Notes under the pieces: model-generated
Seen by the model: the letters and a program-made list of their open reading frames with translations, nothing else
Database searches by the model: none
What the model was told of the DNA's origin: nothing
Part shown: piece after piece, positions 18,382 through 26,785 of the stretch
Numbering within the stretch: the first letter of the stretch is position 1
Layout of the letters: each line of letters begins with the position of its first letter
Program-made: the position numbers and the translations under genes
Source: Sphingomonas sp. PAMC 26621
Lineage (GTDB): Bacteria; Pseudomonadota; Alphaproteobacteria; Sphingomonadales; Sphingomonadaceae
Assembly: GCF_000251145.1 (NCBI RefSeq)
Contig: NZ_AIDW01000025.1
Span: 1 to 63,677 of the forward strand
DNA: 63,677 nt
Direction: 5' to 3'

Positions 18382-19596
18382 ATGGACGTCGTACCCCCCG
18401 CCCCGCCTGCACCGACCATCGCGGGGGTCGCGATGCCAGCACCGACCGAACGCGCCGCGCGGATCGGCGGACAGGTCGAAGCGTTCGTTCGCGACCATGT
18501 CATTCCCTACGAACGCGACCCCCGCTGTGGTCCGCACGGCCCGTCCGATGCGCTCGTTTTGGAGATGCGGGAAAAGGCGCGTGCTGCGGGCGTGTTGACG
18601 CCGCATATCCGCGACGACGGCGGACATCTCACCCAGCGCGAGACCGCCTTTGTCCTGCGGCTGTCGGGATTGTCGCCGCTCGGCCCGGTCGCGCTCAACA
18701 CCGCGGCGCCCGACGAAGGCAACATGTTCCTGCTCGGCAAGGTCGGCAGCGACGAACAGAAACGGCGCTTCCTCGATCCGCTCGTCCGCGGACAGGCGCG
18801 CTCGGCGTTCTTCATGACCGAACCCGCGGCGGAGGGCGGGGCTGGGTCCGATCCGTCGATGATGCGGACGACCGCGGTGCCCGACGGCAATCATTGGGTG
18901 GTGAACGGGCGCAAGGCGTTCATCACCGGCGCGGTCGGCGCGCAGGTCGGCATCGTCATGGCCAAGTCCGCGGATGGCGCGTGCATGTTCCTGGTCGACC
19001 TGCCCGACCCGGCGATCACGATCGAGCGGGTGCTGGACACGATCGATTCGTCTATGCCGGGTGGCCATGCGGTGGTTGCGATCGACGGGTTGCGCATCCC
19101 GGCGGACCAGATGCTCGGGCACAGCGGCGAAGGGTTCAAATACGCGCAGATCCGGCTCGCTCCGGCGCGGCTCTCGCATTGCATGCGCTGGCTGGGGGCG
19201 TGCGTGCGCGCGAACGAGATCGCGACCGACTATGCCTGTCGCCGCCACGCCTTCGGCAAGCCGCTGATCGACCACGAAGGCGTCGGCTTCATGCTGGCGG
19301 AAAACCTGATCGACCTGAAACAAGCCGAACTCATGGTCGACTGGTGCGCCGGCGTCCTCGACGGCGGCGCACCCGGGACGGTCGAAAGCTCGATGACGAA
19401 GGTCGCGGTGTCCGAGGCGCTGATGCGGATCGCGGACCGCTGCGTCCAGGTGATGGGCGGCACGGGGGTGAGTGGCGACACGATCGTCGAACAGGTGTTC
19501 CGCGAAATCCGCGCATTCCGCATCTACGATGGGCCCACCGAGGTGCACAAATGGAGCCTGGCCAAAAAGATCAAGCGTGACAGGACGACAGCATGA
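18382..19596 (+). CDS. Acyl-CoA dehydrogenase (ACAD10/11-like)
   Basis: 404 residues. It has the FAD/substrate signature FFMTEPAAEGGAGSDP near 140-155, the mid-domain GRKAFITGAVGAQ, and the C-terminal QVMGGTGVSGDT...IYDGPTEVHKWSLAKKI typical of this family. It oxidises an acyl-CoA to the enoyl-CoA and passes electrons to ETF. GGAG lies before the ATG. Its stop overlaps the nicotinamidase start, so they share an mRNA, although no functional link is obvious. Confidence 0.9.
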   Translation: MDVVPPAPPAPTIAGVAMPAPTERAARIGGQVEAFVRDHVIPYERDPRCGPHGPSDALVLEMREKARAAGVLTPHIRDDGGHLTQRETAFVLRLSGLSPLGPVALNTAAPDEGNMFLLGKVGSDEQKRRFLDPLVRGQARSAFFMTEPAAEGGAGSDPSMMRTTAVPDGNHWVVNGRKAFITGAVGAQVGIVMAKSADGACMFLVDLPDPAITIERVLDTIDSSMPGGHAVVAIDGLRIPADQMLGHSGEGFKYAQIRLAPARLSHCMRWLGACVRANEIATDYACRRHAFGKPLIDHEGVGFMLAENLIDLKQAELMVDWCAGVLDGGAPGTVESSMTKVAVSEALMRIADRCVQVMGGTGVSGDTIVEQVFREIRAFRIYDGPTEVHKWSLAKKIKRDRTTA

Positions 19597-20246
19597 CGGC
19601 GGAAGGCGCGGGTGTTGCAACGCCGTGGTGCGGCTCGGACGCGCTCGTCATCGTCGATCCGCAGATCGACTTCTGCCCCGGGGGCCGGCTGGCCGTCACG
19701 GGCGGAAACGAGATCATGGCCGGGATCGCGATGCTCGCCCCGCACTTCCGGCATGTCGTCGTAACGCAGGACTGGCATCCGGCGGGGCACCAGTCCTTCG
19801 CAAGCAGCCATCCCGGTCGGCAGCCGTTCGATACGGTGCCGATGCCCTATGGCGAGCAGATCCTGTGGCCGGATCACTGCGTCCAGGGGACGGCTGGCGC
19901 CACGTTCCACCCCGCCGTGCAAGGTGCCATCGGCCGCGCGCACCTCATCATCCGCAAAGGGTATAATCCGGAGGTGGATTCCTATTCGGCCTTTTTCGAG
20001 AACGACAAGGCCACGCGGACGGGGCTGGCGGGCTATCTGCGGGACAAGCAGGTGCGCCGATGCGTATTCGTGGGGCTGGCCTATGATTTCTGCGTTGCGT
20101 GGTCCGCCCTCGATGCCCGGCGCGAGGGCTTCGAAGCGTCGATCCTGACGGAGCATACGCGCGCGATCGCAATGCCGGTACCGGGTGGGACGACCGTCGA
20201 CGTGGTGGAAGCGCAGTTTCGTGCGGCAGACGTCCGGCTGTTGTAG
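19593..20246 (+). CDS. pncA: Nicotinamidase (PncA), isochorismatase superfamily
   Basis: 217 residues. All key residues are visible: Asp22 in VIVDPQIDFCPGG, the metal site D60-W-H-P-x2-H66, Lys122 (IRKGYNP) and nucleophile Cys167 (LAYDFCV). It deamidates nicotinamide to nicotinate for NAD salvage. It overlaps the acyl-CoA dehydrogenase gene by four bases, an unusual operon partner. The next gene is on the opposite strand. Confidence 0.93.
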   Translation: MTAEGAGVATPWCGSDALVIVDPQIDFCPGGRLAVTGGNEIMAGIAMLAPHFRHVVVTQDWHPAGHQSFASSHPGRQPFDTVPMPYGEQILWPDHCVQGTAGATFHPAVQGAIGRAHLIIRKGYNPEVDSYSAFFENDKATRTGLAGYLRDKQVRRCVFVGLAYDFCVAWSALDARREGFEASILTEHTRAIAMPVPGGTTVDVVEAQFRAADVRLL

Positions 20247-20320
20247 CCCATTCCTGCCTCGAGCCAGCATCACCGTCCGGGCCGATGACAGGATCGTCCC
20301 GGACGATGGACCTCGCCCCC

Positions 20321-21046
20321 TTACATGCCGGCGGCGGTCGGGCGAACGATGACTTCGTTGATGTCCACCCCCTCGGGCTGCTCCAGCGCGTAACGGATCG
20401 CCCGCGCGATCGCGTCGGGAGTCAGCGATTTCTGCCGCCACGTCGTGAGCGCCGAGGCGATATCCGGGTCGGTGATGTCATTGCCCAGTTCGGTCGCCAC
20501 GACCCCCGGGGAGATGATCGTGGTGCGGATGTCGTCATGCTCCTGCCGCAGCCCTTCGGTGATCGCCCAGACCGCATATTTGGTCGCGCAATAGACGGCG
20601 GCGCTCGGCATCACGAAATGCGCGGCGATCGAGGCGACATTGACGACGTGGCCCGAGCGCTGCGCGATGAACCGCGGCAGCACCGCGGCGATCCCGTTCA
20701 GCACGCCGTGAATGTTGACGTCGATCATGCGCCGCCACTCGTCCGTCTTCAGCGCGGCGAGCGGCGACAGCGGCATCACGCCGGCGTTGTTGATCAACAC
20801 GTCTACGCGCCCGAACCGCGCTTCCGCCGCGTCGGCGAAGGCGGCGAAGCTCGCAGGGTCGGTCACATCCAGCACGTGCCACGCAACAGTGGCGCCGAGT
20901 TCCGCCGCGAGCGCTTCGAGCCGATCGGTCCGGCGCGCGCCGATGAAAAGACGCGCCCCCTTGCCCGCGAGCTCACGCACGGTTGCCTCGCCGATCCCGC
21001 TGGAGGCGCCGCTTATCAGCACGGTCTTGTCGATGACGTCGTTCAT
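20321..21046 (-). CDS. SDR-family oxidoreductase (NADP-dependent, YdfG-like)
   Basis: 241 residues. SGASSGIGEAT, NNAGVMPLSPL, catalytic YCATKYAVWAITEGLRQE and SPGVVATEL are typical of the 3-hydroxy acid/serine dehydrogenase-like subgroup. It is divergent from an AraC-type regulator with an AraC_N domain. That regulator is commonly paired with SDR or aldo-keto reductase targets, so a role in reducing reactive carbonyls is inferred. Confidence 0.88.
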   Translation of the reverse strand: MNDVIDKTVLISGASSGIGEATVRELAGKGARLFIGARRTDRLEALAAELGATVAWHVLDVTDPASFAAFADAAEARFGRVDVLINNAGVMPLSPLAALKTDEWRRMIDVNIHGVLNGIAAVLPRFIAQRSGHVVNVASIAAHFVMPSAAVYCATKYAVWAITEGLRQEHDDIRTTIISPGVVATELGNDITDPDIASALTTWRQKSLTPDAIARAIRYALEQPEGVDINEVIVRPTAAGM

Positions 21047-21196
21047 GGTGGTTCCTTTTCATCGTCCTAAGGACAAGGCACAGATGGGGCCGGACGCGGC
21101 TTGCGCGTGAGAGCGATCCGCCGCGATCCTTGCCCGATCCTCCGAAACGCAGGGACCGCGCTTGCGAGGGCGGGCGGCAGCGAACACAGTCTCCGC

Positions 21197-22093
21197 ATGA
21201 GCACGATCACAGACCTCGCCGCGCTGGTTGCGCGGCACGTGCCGAGCACCGGGATGGTGCGGACGCCGATCGATCGGCTGTCGCTGTTCCGCGCCGACGC
21301 GCCGACCGTGCCCCTGCCCGCAGTCTACGAGGCGTCGCTTTGCGTGATCGCCCAAGGCACCAAGCAGGTGTCTCTGGGCGAGCGGAGTCTCGTCTACGAT
21401 GCCGCGCATTATCTGCTGGTTTCGGTCGACCTGCCGCTCGTCGGGCATGTCATCCAGGCCGACCGCGACACCCCCTACCTCTGCTGCAAGATCGACATCG
21501 ATCAGGCGGCGCTGGCGGACCTCATCCTGGCGGAAGGCGGGCGCGCGCCCCGGGCGGATCTGCCGGCGCTCGCGGTCTATCGCAGCGATGACGATCTGAT
21601 CGACGCGACATGCCGGCTGATGCGGCTGCTCGACCAGCCCGCCAGCATCCCGGCGCTGGCGCCGCTGATCGAGCGGGAAATCCTGTACCGGTTGCTCACC
21701 GGCCCGCACGGGCCTGCGCTTCGCTACATGGCGGTCGCCGACAGTCACCTCAATCAGGTCAGCCGCGCGATCGCGACGATCCGCACCGGCTTCGACCGGC
21801 CGCTGCGGATCGGCGACATCGCGACCGCCGCGGGCATGAGCGCATCGTCGCTGCACGAGCATTTCAAGGCGGTGACGCGGATGACGCCGCTGGAATATCA
21901 GAAGCAGCTGCGGCTGCAGGAGGCGCGACGCCTGATGCTGTCCGCCGGCACGACCGCGAGCAGCGCCGGCTTCGCCGTGGGCTATGAAAGCCCCTCGCAA
22001 TTCACCCGCGAATATGCGCGCCTGTTCGGCGCCCCGCCCCGCCGGGACATCGAACAGCTCCAGCGTAGCGGCAATCTGCTCACGCCGGTGTAA
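21197..22093 (+). CDS. AraC-family transcriptional regulator with AraC_N domain
   Basis: 298 residues from ATG 21197 (an upstream in-frame start at 21101 has no RBS). The N-terminal AraC_N cupin-like domain includes PAVYEASLCVIAQGTKQV. Two helix-turn-helix motifs are at the C-terminus (MSASSLHEHFKAVTRMTPLEYQKQLRLQ split across the two, then GYESPSQFTREYARLFG). Between it and the SDR, GTCCT-A-AGGAC (21064-21074) is a small palindrome that might be an operator. Confidence 0.9.
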   Translation: MSTITDLAALVARHVPSTGMVRTPIDRLSLFRADAPTVPLPAVYEASLCVIAQGTKQVSLGERSLVYDAAHYLLVSVDLPLVGHVIQADRDTPYLCCKIDIDQAALADLILAEGGRAPRADLPALAVYRSDDDLIDATCRLMRLLDQPASIPALAPLIEREILYRLLTGPHGPALRYMAVADSHLNQVSRAIATIRTGFDRPLRIGDIATAAGMSASSLHEHFKAVTRMTPLEYQKQLRLQEARRLMLSAGTTASSAGFAVGYESPSQFTREYARLFGAPPRRDIEQLQRSGNLLTPV

Positions 22094-22194
22094 CCCCGCC
22101 GCGCGACCGGCCCGATCCCGACCCCGCCTGCGGGCTTCCGAGCCGCGGACGCCGGTTCGTCTTTAGCTGCCAGCGGATCGAGGTCCGCCACCCG

Positions 22195-23262
22195 TCATCG
22201 CCGTTTCGCCGGGCGGGAGCGGCGCGCGACCGCGGCACCGCTGTTCACCGTATCCTCGTGCGACAGCTTGCGCCACCGCGCGAAGCGCGCGGGATCGAGC
22301 GTCCCCGCCGCGAGCGCGGCGTTGATGGCGCATCCCGGTTCCGCGACATGCATGCAGTTCGAGAACCGGCACTCAAGCGCGAGATTCGTGACATCGTCGA
22401 ACACCTCGGTCACCCCGGTGCTCACTTCGGACATCTGCAGCTCGCGCATGCCGGGTGTGTCCACGAGCCAGCCACCGTCTTTGGCGCCATCGGCGAGGCG
22501 ATACATCTCGCGGACCGTCGTCGTGTGCCGACCCTTGCCGTCGTCCTCGCGGACGGCCTGCGTCGCGATACTGCTCGATCCGGTCAGCGTCTTTACGAGC
22601 GTGGACTTGCCGACGCCGGATGACCCCACCAGCGCTACGGTCTGTCCGACGCCGCAATAATCCAGCAGGCGAGCGGAGTTCGCGGGATCTCGCCCGTCGA
22701 CCAGTTCCACCCGCAATCCTGACTGAAGCGCGCGCGCCTCGTCGACGAGACGCTCGGGCGCGGGCGACAGATCGGCTTTGGTGAGGACCACGACCGGGCG
22801 GACGCCCACTTCGCGCGCGAGCACGAGATAGCGTTCCAGGCGCGCGATGTTGAAGTCCTGCTTGCAGGCCGTGACGATGAAGAGCGTGTCGACATTCGCG
22901 GCGATGAGCTGGACCCGGCGCTCGTCCCCCGGCGCGGGCCGCTTGAACAGGCTCGTCCGTTCGAGGATGCGCACGATGGTTCGGCTGTTCCGGTCGACCA
23001 GCAGCCAGTCCCCCACGGTGGGCCTGTCCTCGGCACCCCCTGGTACGGGCAAAGCGGAGGGAACAGAGTCCTCATACCCCTCGCCCGCGACGGTCACTCG
23101 TCCGCGATGAACCGAAATCACCCGGGCAGGCTGGACGTCACGGCGCTCCTCGGGAGAAAGCTGCTCGTCGAAGAACGGCTTCCAACCGAGCTGCGTCAGC
23201 GTGGGATCGGAGGTTTCCACCGGAGCTTCAGCCGTCCTCGGGACGGCCCGAACCGACCGCAT
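22195..23262 (-). CDS. rsgA: Ribosome small-subunit-dependent GTPase A (RsgA)
   Basis: 355 residues. An OB-fold (about 45-110) is followed by a circularly permuted GTPase domain with G4 LTKADLS before G1 GSSGVGKST and G3 DTPG. The C-terminal zinc knuckle is CRFSNCMHVAEPGC (Cys-x4-Cys-x-His-x5-Cys). It matures the 30S subunit by GTP hydrolysis. The N-terminus overlaps a short highly charged ORF (23228-23392) in another frame. Confidence 0.95.
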   Translation of the reverse strand: MRSVRAVPRTAEAPVETSDPTLTQLGWKPFFDEQLSPEERRDVQPARVISVHRGRVTVAGEGYEDSVPSALPVPGGAEDRPTVGDWLLVDRNSRTIVRILERTSLFKRPAPGDERRVQLIAANVDTLFIVTACKQDFNIARLERYLVLAREVGVRPVVVLTKADLSPAPERLVDEARALQSGLRVELVDGRDPANSARLLDYCGVGQTVALVGSSGVGKSTLVKTLTGSSSIATQAVREDDGKGRHTTTVREMYRLADGAKDGGWLVDTPGMRELQMSEVSTGVTEVFDDVTNLALECRFSNCMHVAEPGCAINAALAAGTLDPARFARWRKLSHEDTVNSGAAVARRSRPAKRR

Positions 23263-23392
23263 CCGGCGTTTGCTGCTCGGCTGCCCGCTTGTCCGCTTTC
23301 GCCTGCGATTTCTTCGCGGCCTCAGCTGCCTTGGCCTTTTCGCGCTCGCGGCGCTCGAAGTCGTAATTGGTCTTGCGTGGGATGTCGGTCAC
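23228..23392 (-). CDS. Small charged protein of unknown function (54 aa)
   Basis: A GTG-initiated ORF of 54 residues beginning TDIPRKTNYDFERREREK and then rich in Ala, Lys, Glu and Gln, predicted to be a single soluble helix. It overlaps the start of rsgA by 35 bp in a different frame, so the two may be translationally coupled. The RBS is weak (GGAG immediately before the GTG). The amino-acid pattern looks like real coding sequence rather than a shadow, but I cannot assign a family. Confidence 0.5.
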   Translation of the reverse strand: MTDIPRKTNYDFERREREKAKAAEAAKKSQAKADKRAAEQQTPDAVGSGRPEDG

Positions 23393-23515
23393 TCCGGAGC
23401 TCGATATTGACCTCCGGGTACACGGATCCGTCGGTCGCGACTAGATACGCGGGCACGCAAAGGTTCGGGTCCGGTTCGCGTGTTTTCGCCAACTCCCGCC
23501 AGAGACGGCATTTTA

Positions 23516-23549
23516 TCGGGGCGGCAGCATGTCCATGCGGCCGCCCCGA
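23516..23549 (-). terminator. Strong hairpin after the PepSY-like gene, non-canonical terminator
   Basis: TCGGGGCGGC (23516-23525) pairs with GCCGCCCCGA (23540-23549), and an inner GCAT/ATGC extends the stem to 14 pairs with one mismatch and a 4-base loop. It begins six bases after the stop of the gene at 23556. There is no clear T-tract on the minus strand, so it may act as an mRNA 3'-end stabiliser as much as a terminator. Confidence 0.5.
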
Positions 23550-23555
23550 AGCGAT

Positions 23556-23864
23556 TTAGTCGTGCGTCGAGACGTTGCCCTTGAAGTCCAGTCCGACATG
23601 GACGGTGTGGCCGCCCTTATGCGCGGTACCCCGCCATACGCCGTTTGCGTCCTTCGACAGCGCCGAGATCTTGGTGAACCCCGACTTCGCAATGTGCGCG
23701 CGTGCCTGGTTCTGCGTGAACGAATTCGCGCCGCGCCGGGCGGCCCCGTCGTTCACGGTATGCGCGGACTTGACCGCCTGATTGTCTTTGGCGGTCCCCG
23801 TCTGGGCAAGCGCGGGCGATGCCACAACGGCGACGCCAAGAAGCATATGAGAATAGAGTCGCAT
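23556..23864 (-). CDS. Small secreted protein, PepSY-like
   Basis: 102 residues. Signal peptide MRLYSHMLLGVAVVASPALA, then a C-terminal region (ARAHIAKSGFTKISALSKD...GVWRGTAHKGGHTVHVGLDFKG) that resembles a PepSY-type fold: a helix then strands with GxWxGxA. Probably periplasmic. It is 24 bp downstream of the stress-protein gene on the same strand and likely part of its operon. Function unknown. Confidence 0.7.
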   Translation of the reverse strand: MRLYSHMLLGVAVVASPALAQTGTAKDNQAVKSAHTVNDGAARRGANSFTQNQARAHIAKSGFTKISALSKDANGVWRGTAHKGGHTVHVGLDFKGNVSTHD

Positions 23865-23888
23865 GATTTGGTCCTTTGAAAGCGATCG

Positions 23889-24497
23889 TCAGATCTGCGT
23901 GCGGCGGCCGCGTTCGGCGGCGATGTCGGCGTCCGAATAGGCAGGGCTCGTCTCGTCGAACTGCTTCCATCCATCCGCTTCATAGGCATTGCGACGGTCC
24001 ACGACATCGACCGAACGTTCGTCGCCGAGGATGTTCCGCGCGATCTGCACGTGGGCCTCATCGACCTTTGCGATTACCAGCGTTCCCCCGCGGCGGACGC
24101 CCTCGGCATAGACGTTGGCGTCGCGTTCGGGAACGCCGGCATGGGTCAATGCCCCGACGAGGCCCCCGGCTGCCGCGCCAATCGCCGCCCCGCCAGCCGC
24201 GCCGACTGCCGTCGCCGCAAGCCATCCTGCCGCTACGACCGGACCGACGCCCGGGATCGCGAGCAACCCCAAACCGGCGAGCAGGCCGCCCACCCCGCCG
24301 ACGGCCGCCCCGAGCCCGGCACCGATACCGGCATCCTCGGACGCGGCTTCCGCGGTATCGCGATCTGCGACCGTTCCATGCTTGTCATGGCCGACGATGC
24401 TGATGTCGCGGTGCGCGATGCCCGCGGCCTCGAGGTCCTGAACGGCGCGGCGGGCGTCGTCGTACTGATCGAACAGTCCTGTGATGGTCTGTGTCAT
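23889..24497 (-). CDS. General-stress-type (GSP17M/YflT-like) glycine-zipper protein
   Basis: 202 residues. The N-terminus (TGLFDQYDDARRAVQDLEAAG...ISIVGHD) matches the general stress protein 17M domain. The middle (about 65-135) is a Gly/Ala-rich hydrophobic zipper able to insert in a membrane. The C-terminus resembles the same domain again (GTLVIAKVDEAHVQIARNIL). These genes are usually induced by osmotic or general stress. The neighbouring GlsB-like gene supports this. Confidence 0.8.
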   Translation of the reverse strand: MTQTITGLFDQYDDARRAVQDLEAAGIAHRDISIVGHDKHGTVADRDTAEAASEDAGIGAGLGAAVGGVGGLLAGLGLLAIPGVGPVVAAGWLAATAVGAAGGAAIGAAAGGLVGALTHAGVPERDANVYAEGVRRGGTLVIAKVDEAHVQIARNILGDERSVDVVDRRNAYEADGWKQFDETSPAYSDADIAAERGRRTQI

Positions 24498-24555
24498 GAT
24501 ATGCTCCTGCTTGGTGGTTGGCCCGACGGTGATGGGTGCGGGCGCGGTGGTCCGT

Positions 24556-24813
24556 TCAGCGAACGGTCGTGCGGACGACCATGTGATAGAGGACGAGCAC
24601 GACGATCGCGCCGATCACGGCAACGACCAGGCTGTACAGGTTGAGGCCGGTAACCCCGGCGGCACCGAACTGGTTGAACAGAAAGCCGCCGACGACGGCA
24701 CCGACAACGCCGAGGATGATGTCGAGCACCAGCCCTTCGCCGCTGCGATTGACGATCTTGCTACCGATGAACCCGGCCACCAGGCCAAGGATGATCCACG
24801 CTAGAATGGACAT
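24556..24813 (-). CDS. GlsB/YeaQ/YmgE-family stress membrane protein
   Basis: 85 residues, three hydrophobic spans with the typical MSILAWIILGLVAGFIGSKI start and GLVLDIILGVVGAVVGGFLF core. ATG 24813 has GAGGAGAT nine bases upstream; a longer frame upstream has no RBS. It is first in a minus-strand cassette with the GSP17M-like and PepSY-like genes. The 140-bp region upstream presumably holds the promoter; I found no clear EcfG-type GGAAC/CGTT pair in it. Confidence 0.88.
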   Translation of the reverse strand: MSILAWIILGLVAGFIGSKIVNRSGEGLVLDIILGVVGAVVGGFLFNQFGAAGVTGLNLYSLVVAVIGAIVVLVLYHMVVRTTVR

Positions 24814-24954
24814 TTGATGATCTCCTCTCAAACCGGGCAACGCCCCGGATGATTGGAAATTAAGGGTTTGCAAACGGTAACCCCAGATGCGCAGGCACCT
24901 CATGAATGGGTGCCCGCACCCCAGAAACACGAAGTAATTTGCCTTTCCGGCGAC

Positions 24955-26493
24955 TCAGTCCGCCGGCTCGAAGCGCAGCTGATGGCCCCGGTCGCGCGCC
25001 CAGATGATCGCTTCCGCGCGGCTATGCGCGCCGATCTTCGCGTACAACCGCGCGACGTGGTTGCGCACCGTGTTGCGCTTGAGCGAGAGCGCTTCGGCGA
25101 TCGCGTCATCGGTCTTTCCGCGCGTGATCAGCGCGAGCACCTCGCGTTCGCGCGCGGTGAGGTCGACTGACCGGACGACCGCGCCCGGCCGCGGCGTGGG
25201 GCCGCGCAACGCCGCGAGGCGGTCCATGATCTTCTGGCTGAGCCAGCTCGAATCCTGCATCACGCCTTCGATCGCGCCGATCAGGTCGAGCTCGGTGCGC
25301 TTGCGGTCGCTGATGTCCTGGAACGCCGCGAGGATGCAATATTGCCCGTTGATCGAGACGGTTTCGGCCGACGCCAGACAGGTGACGAGCGTGCCGGTGC
25401 GCGTCTTCACCTGCAGTTCGTAGCCGCGGAAGGAACCCGCCTCGGCGACGCGCTTCTCGATTTCGCGGCGAGTCGCCGAGCTTTCGAACAGTTCGATCTC
25501 GGACGGCTTGCGCCCGACGACACTCTCGAGTCCCCAGTCGGTAAGTCCCAGGAACGCGTGATTGACGTTGAGGATGCGATGCCCGTCGAGGCTCGTCAGG
25601 ACCATCGGCACCGGCGCAAACCGGAAGACGGTGGCAAAGCGCTCCTCGCTTTGTCGCAGCGCGTGTTCGGCGCGGCGGCGTGGCTCGAGATCGGCGAAGG
25701 TGAAGATCATGCATTGTTCGTTATTGGGCATCTCGGCGGGATGCCCGGCGAGCAGCACCAGCTTGGTGTCGCCGTTTGGCAGCGGCAGCTCGGCTTCCAT
25801 CTGCGGGATGATCGCGCCTTCGGTGAGCCGCCGCTTTGCCCGCTCGCTTTCCACCGCCTGCGCGAGGATGTCGAGCTCGTACACCGAGCGCCCGACGATC
25901 GCGTCGCGGTTCCACCCCGTCAGGTCGAGGAACCCTTCGTTCACGCGGACGTAGCGCAGATCGGCAAGGCGAACGATCAAGGCCGGCGCGGGATTGGCGT
26001 TGAACATGCTCTCGAAGCGCTCGCTCGCCTCGAAAGCCTCGGTCGCGTCGCAGATGATCAGCACCAGACAGTCGGGCTTGCCGTCGCGGTCGAGGACGAA
26101 CCCCCGCTCACGGTGCACCCAATCCGGGTCTTCCTGCCCGGTCTTTCGCACGTCGACGATAACGTCTTCGAACGCCTCGCCCCGGCACAGGCGCACCATC
26201 GGATAGGCGGATGCGGGCATGGGCTGCCCATCGCGCAGCCGGAGCTCGAAGGCGCGCTGGTAGCTCTCGACCGTTCCGCCCCATTCGGCCAGCGTGGCAG
26301 ACCCGTGCATCACGAGTGCCGCCTCATTGGCCCAGACAATCCGTCCATCCGGCTCGATCAGGACGATCCCGTCGCTCAACCCCTCGACGATGCGGTGCAG
26401 CTGCTCGCGATCGGGACGGGTTGCCGGGTCGGGCGAATTGGACGTGGCGCGCGGCATTGACCTGGTTCCTTGCGATTCGACAGTCTGCGACAC
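24955..26493 (-). CDS. Triple-PAS sensor with C-terminal LuxR DNA-binding domain
   Basis: 512 residues. Three PAS domains at about 25-150, 155-275 and 285-405 (DGRIVWANEAALVMHG; LRYVRVNEGFLDLTG; HRILNVNHAFLGLTDWG) are followed by a helical linker and a LuxR HTH at 445-505 (LTAREREVLALITRGKTDDAIAEAL split here from its second half KRNTVRNHVARLYAKIG). There is no membrane span, so it is a cytoplasmic one-component sensor. The start is GTG at 26493 or ATG at 26457; neither has a strong RBS. It resembles photosensory or redox PAS-LuxR proteins, but no cofactor residue (such as a LOV Cys) is evident. Confidence 0.88.
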   Translation of the reverse strand: MSQTVESQGTRSMPRATSNSPDPATRPDREQLHRIVEGLSDGIVLIEPDGRIVWANEAALVMHGSATLAEWGGTVESYQRAFELRLRDGQPMPASAYPMVRLCRGEAFEDVIVDVRKTGQEDPDWVHRERGFVLDRDGKPDCLVLIICDATEAFEASERFESMFNANPAPALIVRLADLRYVRVNEGFLDLTGWNRDAIVGRSVYELDILAQAVESERAKRRLTEGAIIPQMEAELPLPNGDTKLVLLAGHPAEMPNNEQCMIFTFADLEPRRRAEHALRQSEERFATVFRFAPVPMVLTSLDGHRILNVNHAFLGLTDWGLESVVGRKPSEIELFESSATRREIEKRVAEAGSFRGYELQVKTRTGTLVTCLASAETVSINGQYCILAAFQDISDRKRTELDLIGAIEGVMQDSSWLSQKIMDRLAALRGPTPRPGAVVRSVDLTAREREVLALITRGKTDDAIAEALSLKRNTVRNHVARLYAKIGAHSRAEAIIWARDRGHQLRFEPAD

Positions 26494-26785
26494 CCTAGCC
26501 TAGCGCCGGACAACCCGTTCAAGCGCAATCAAAAAAGCACGGTCCGGAGACGGCGGCGGCCGCTGCCGCCACGATGCCCCACGAACAACCATCCAGACCG
26601 GCGTCTGCCGAAACCGGTCGCCCACGCCCGATACGATCACGGCACTGCCGCCGTATGGTGATCGGCAAGGATAATCCCCTCGAATCGCAGGAAACTGCCG
26701 TCGGTCGTCGCCTTGGTCCCTTGCGATTGCCGGACACTTCCGGAATGATTGCGACGACGGCACGGGTGCCGCGAAGGGGCAAGCC

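Noticed and set aside
23393..23515. Alternative minus-strand frame (…AKTREPDPNLCVPAYLVAT…) upstream of the 54-aa ORF
   Set aside because: It looks coding for about 40 residues but has no convincing start and continues into the 54-aa ORF in another frame. Not strong enough to list as a gene.
24814..24954. EcfG general-stress promoter for the GlsB cassette
   Set aside because: Stress genes made this likely, but I could not find a GGAAC box with properly spaced CGTT.
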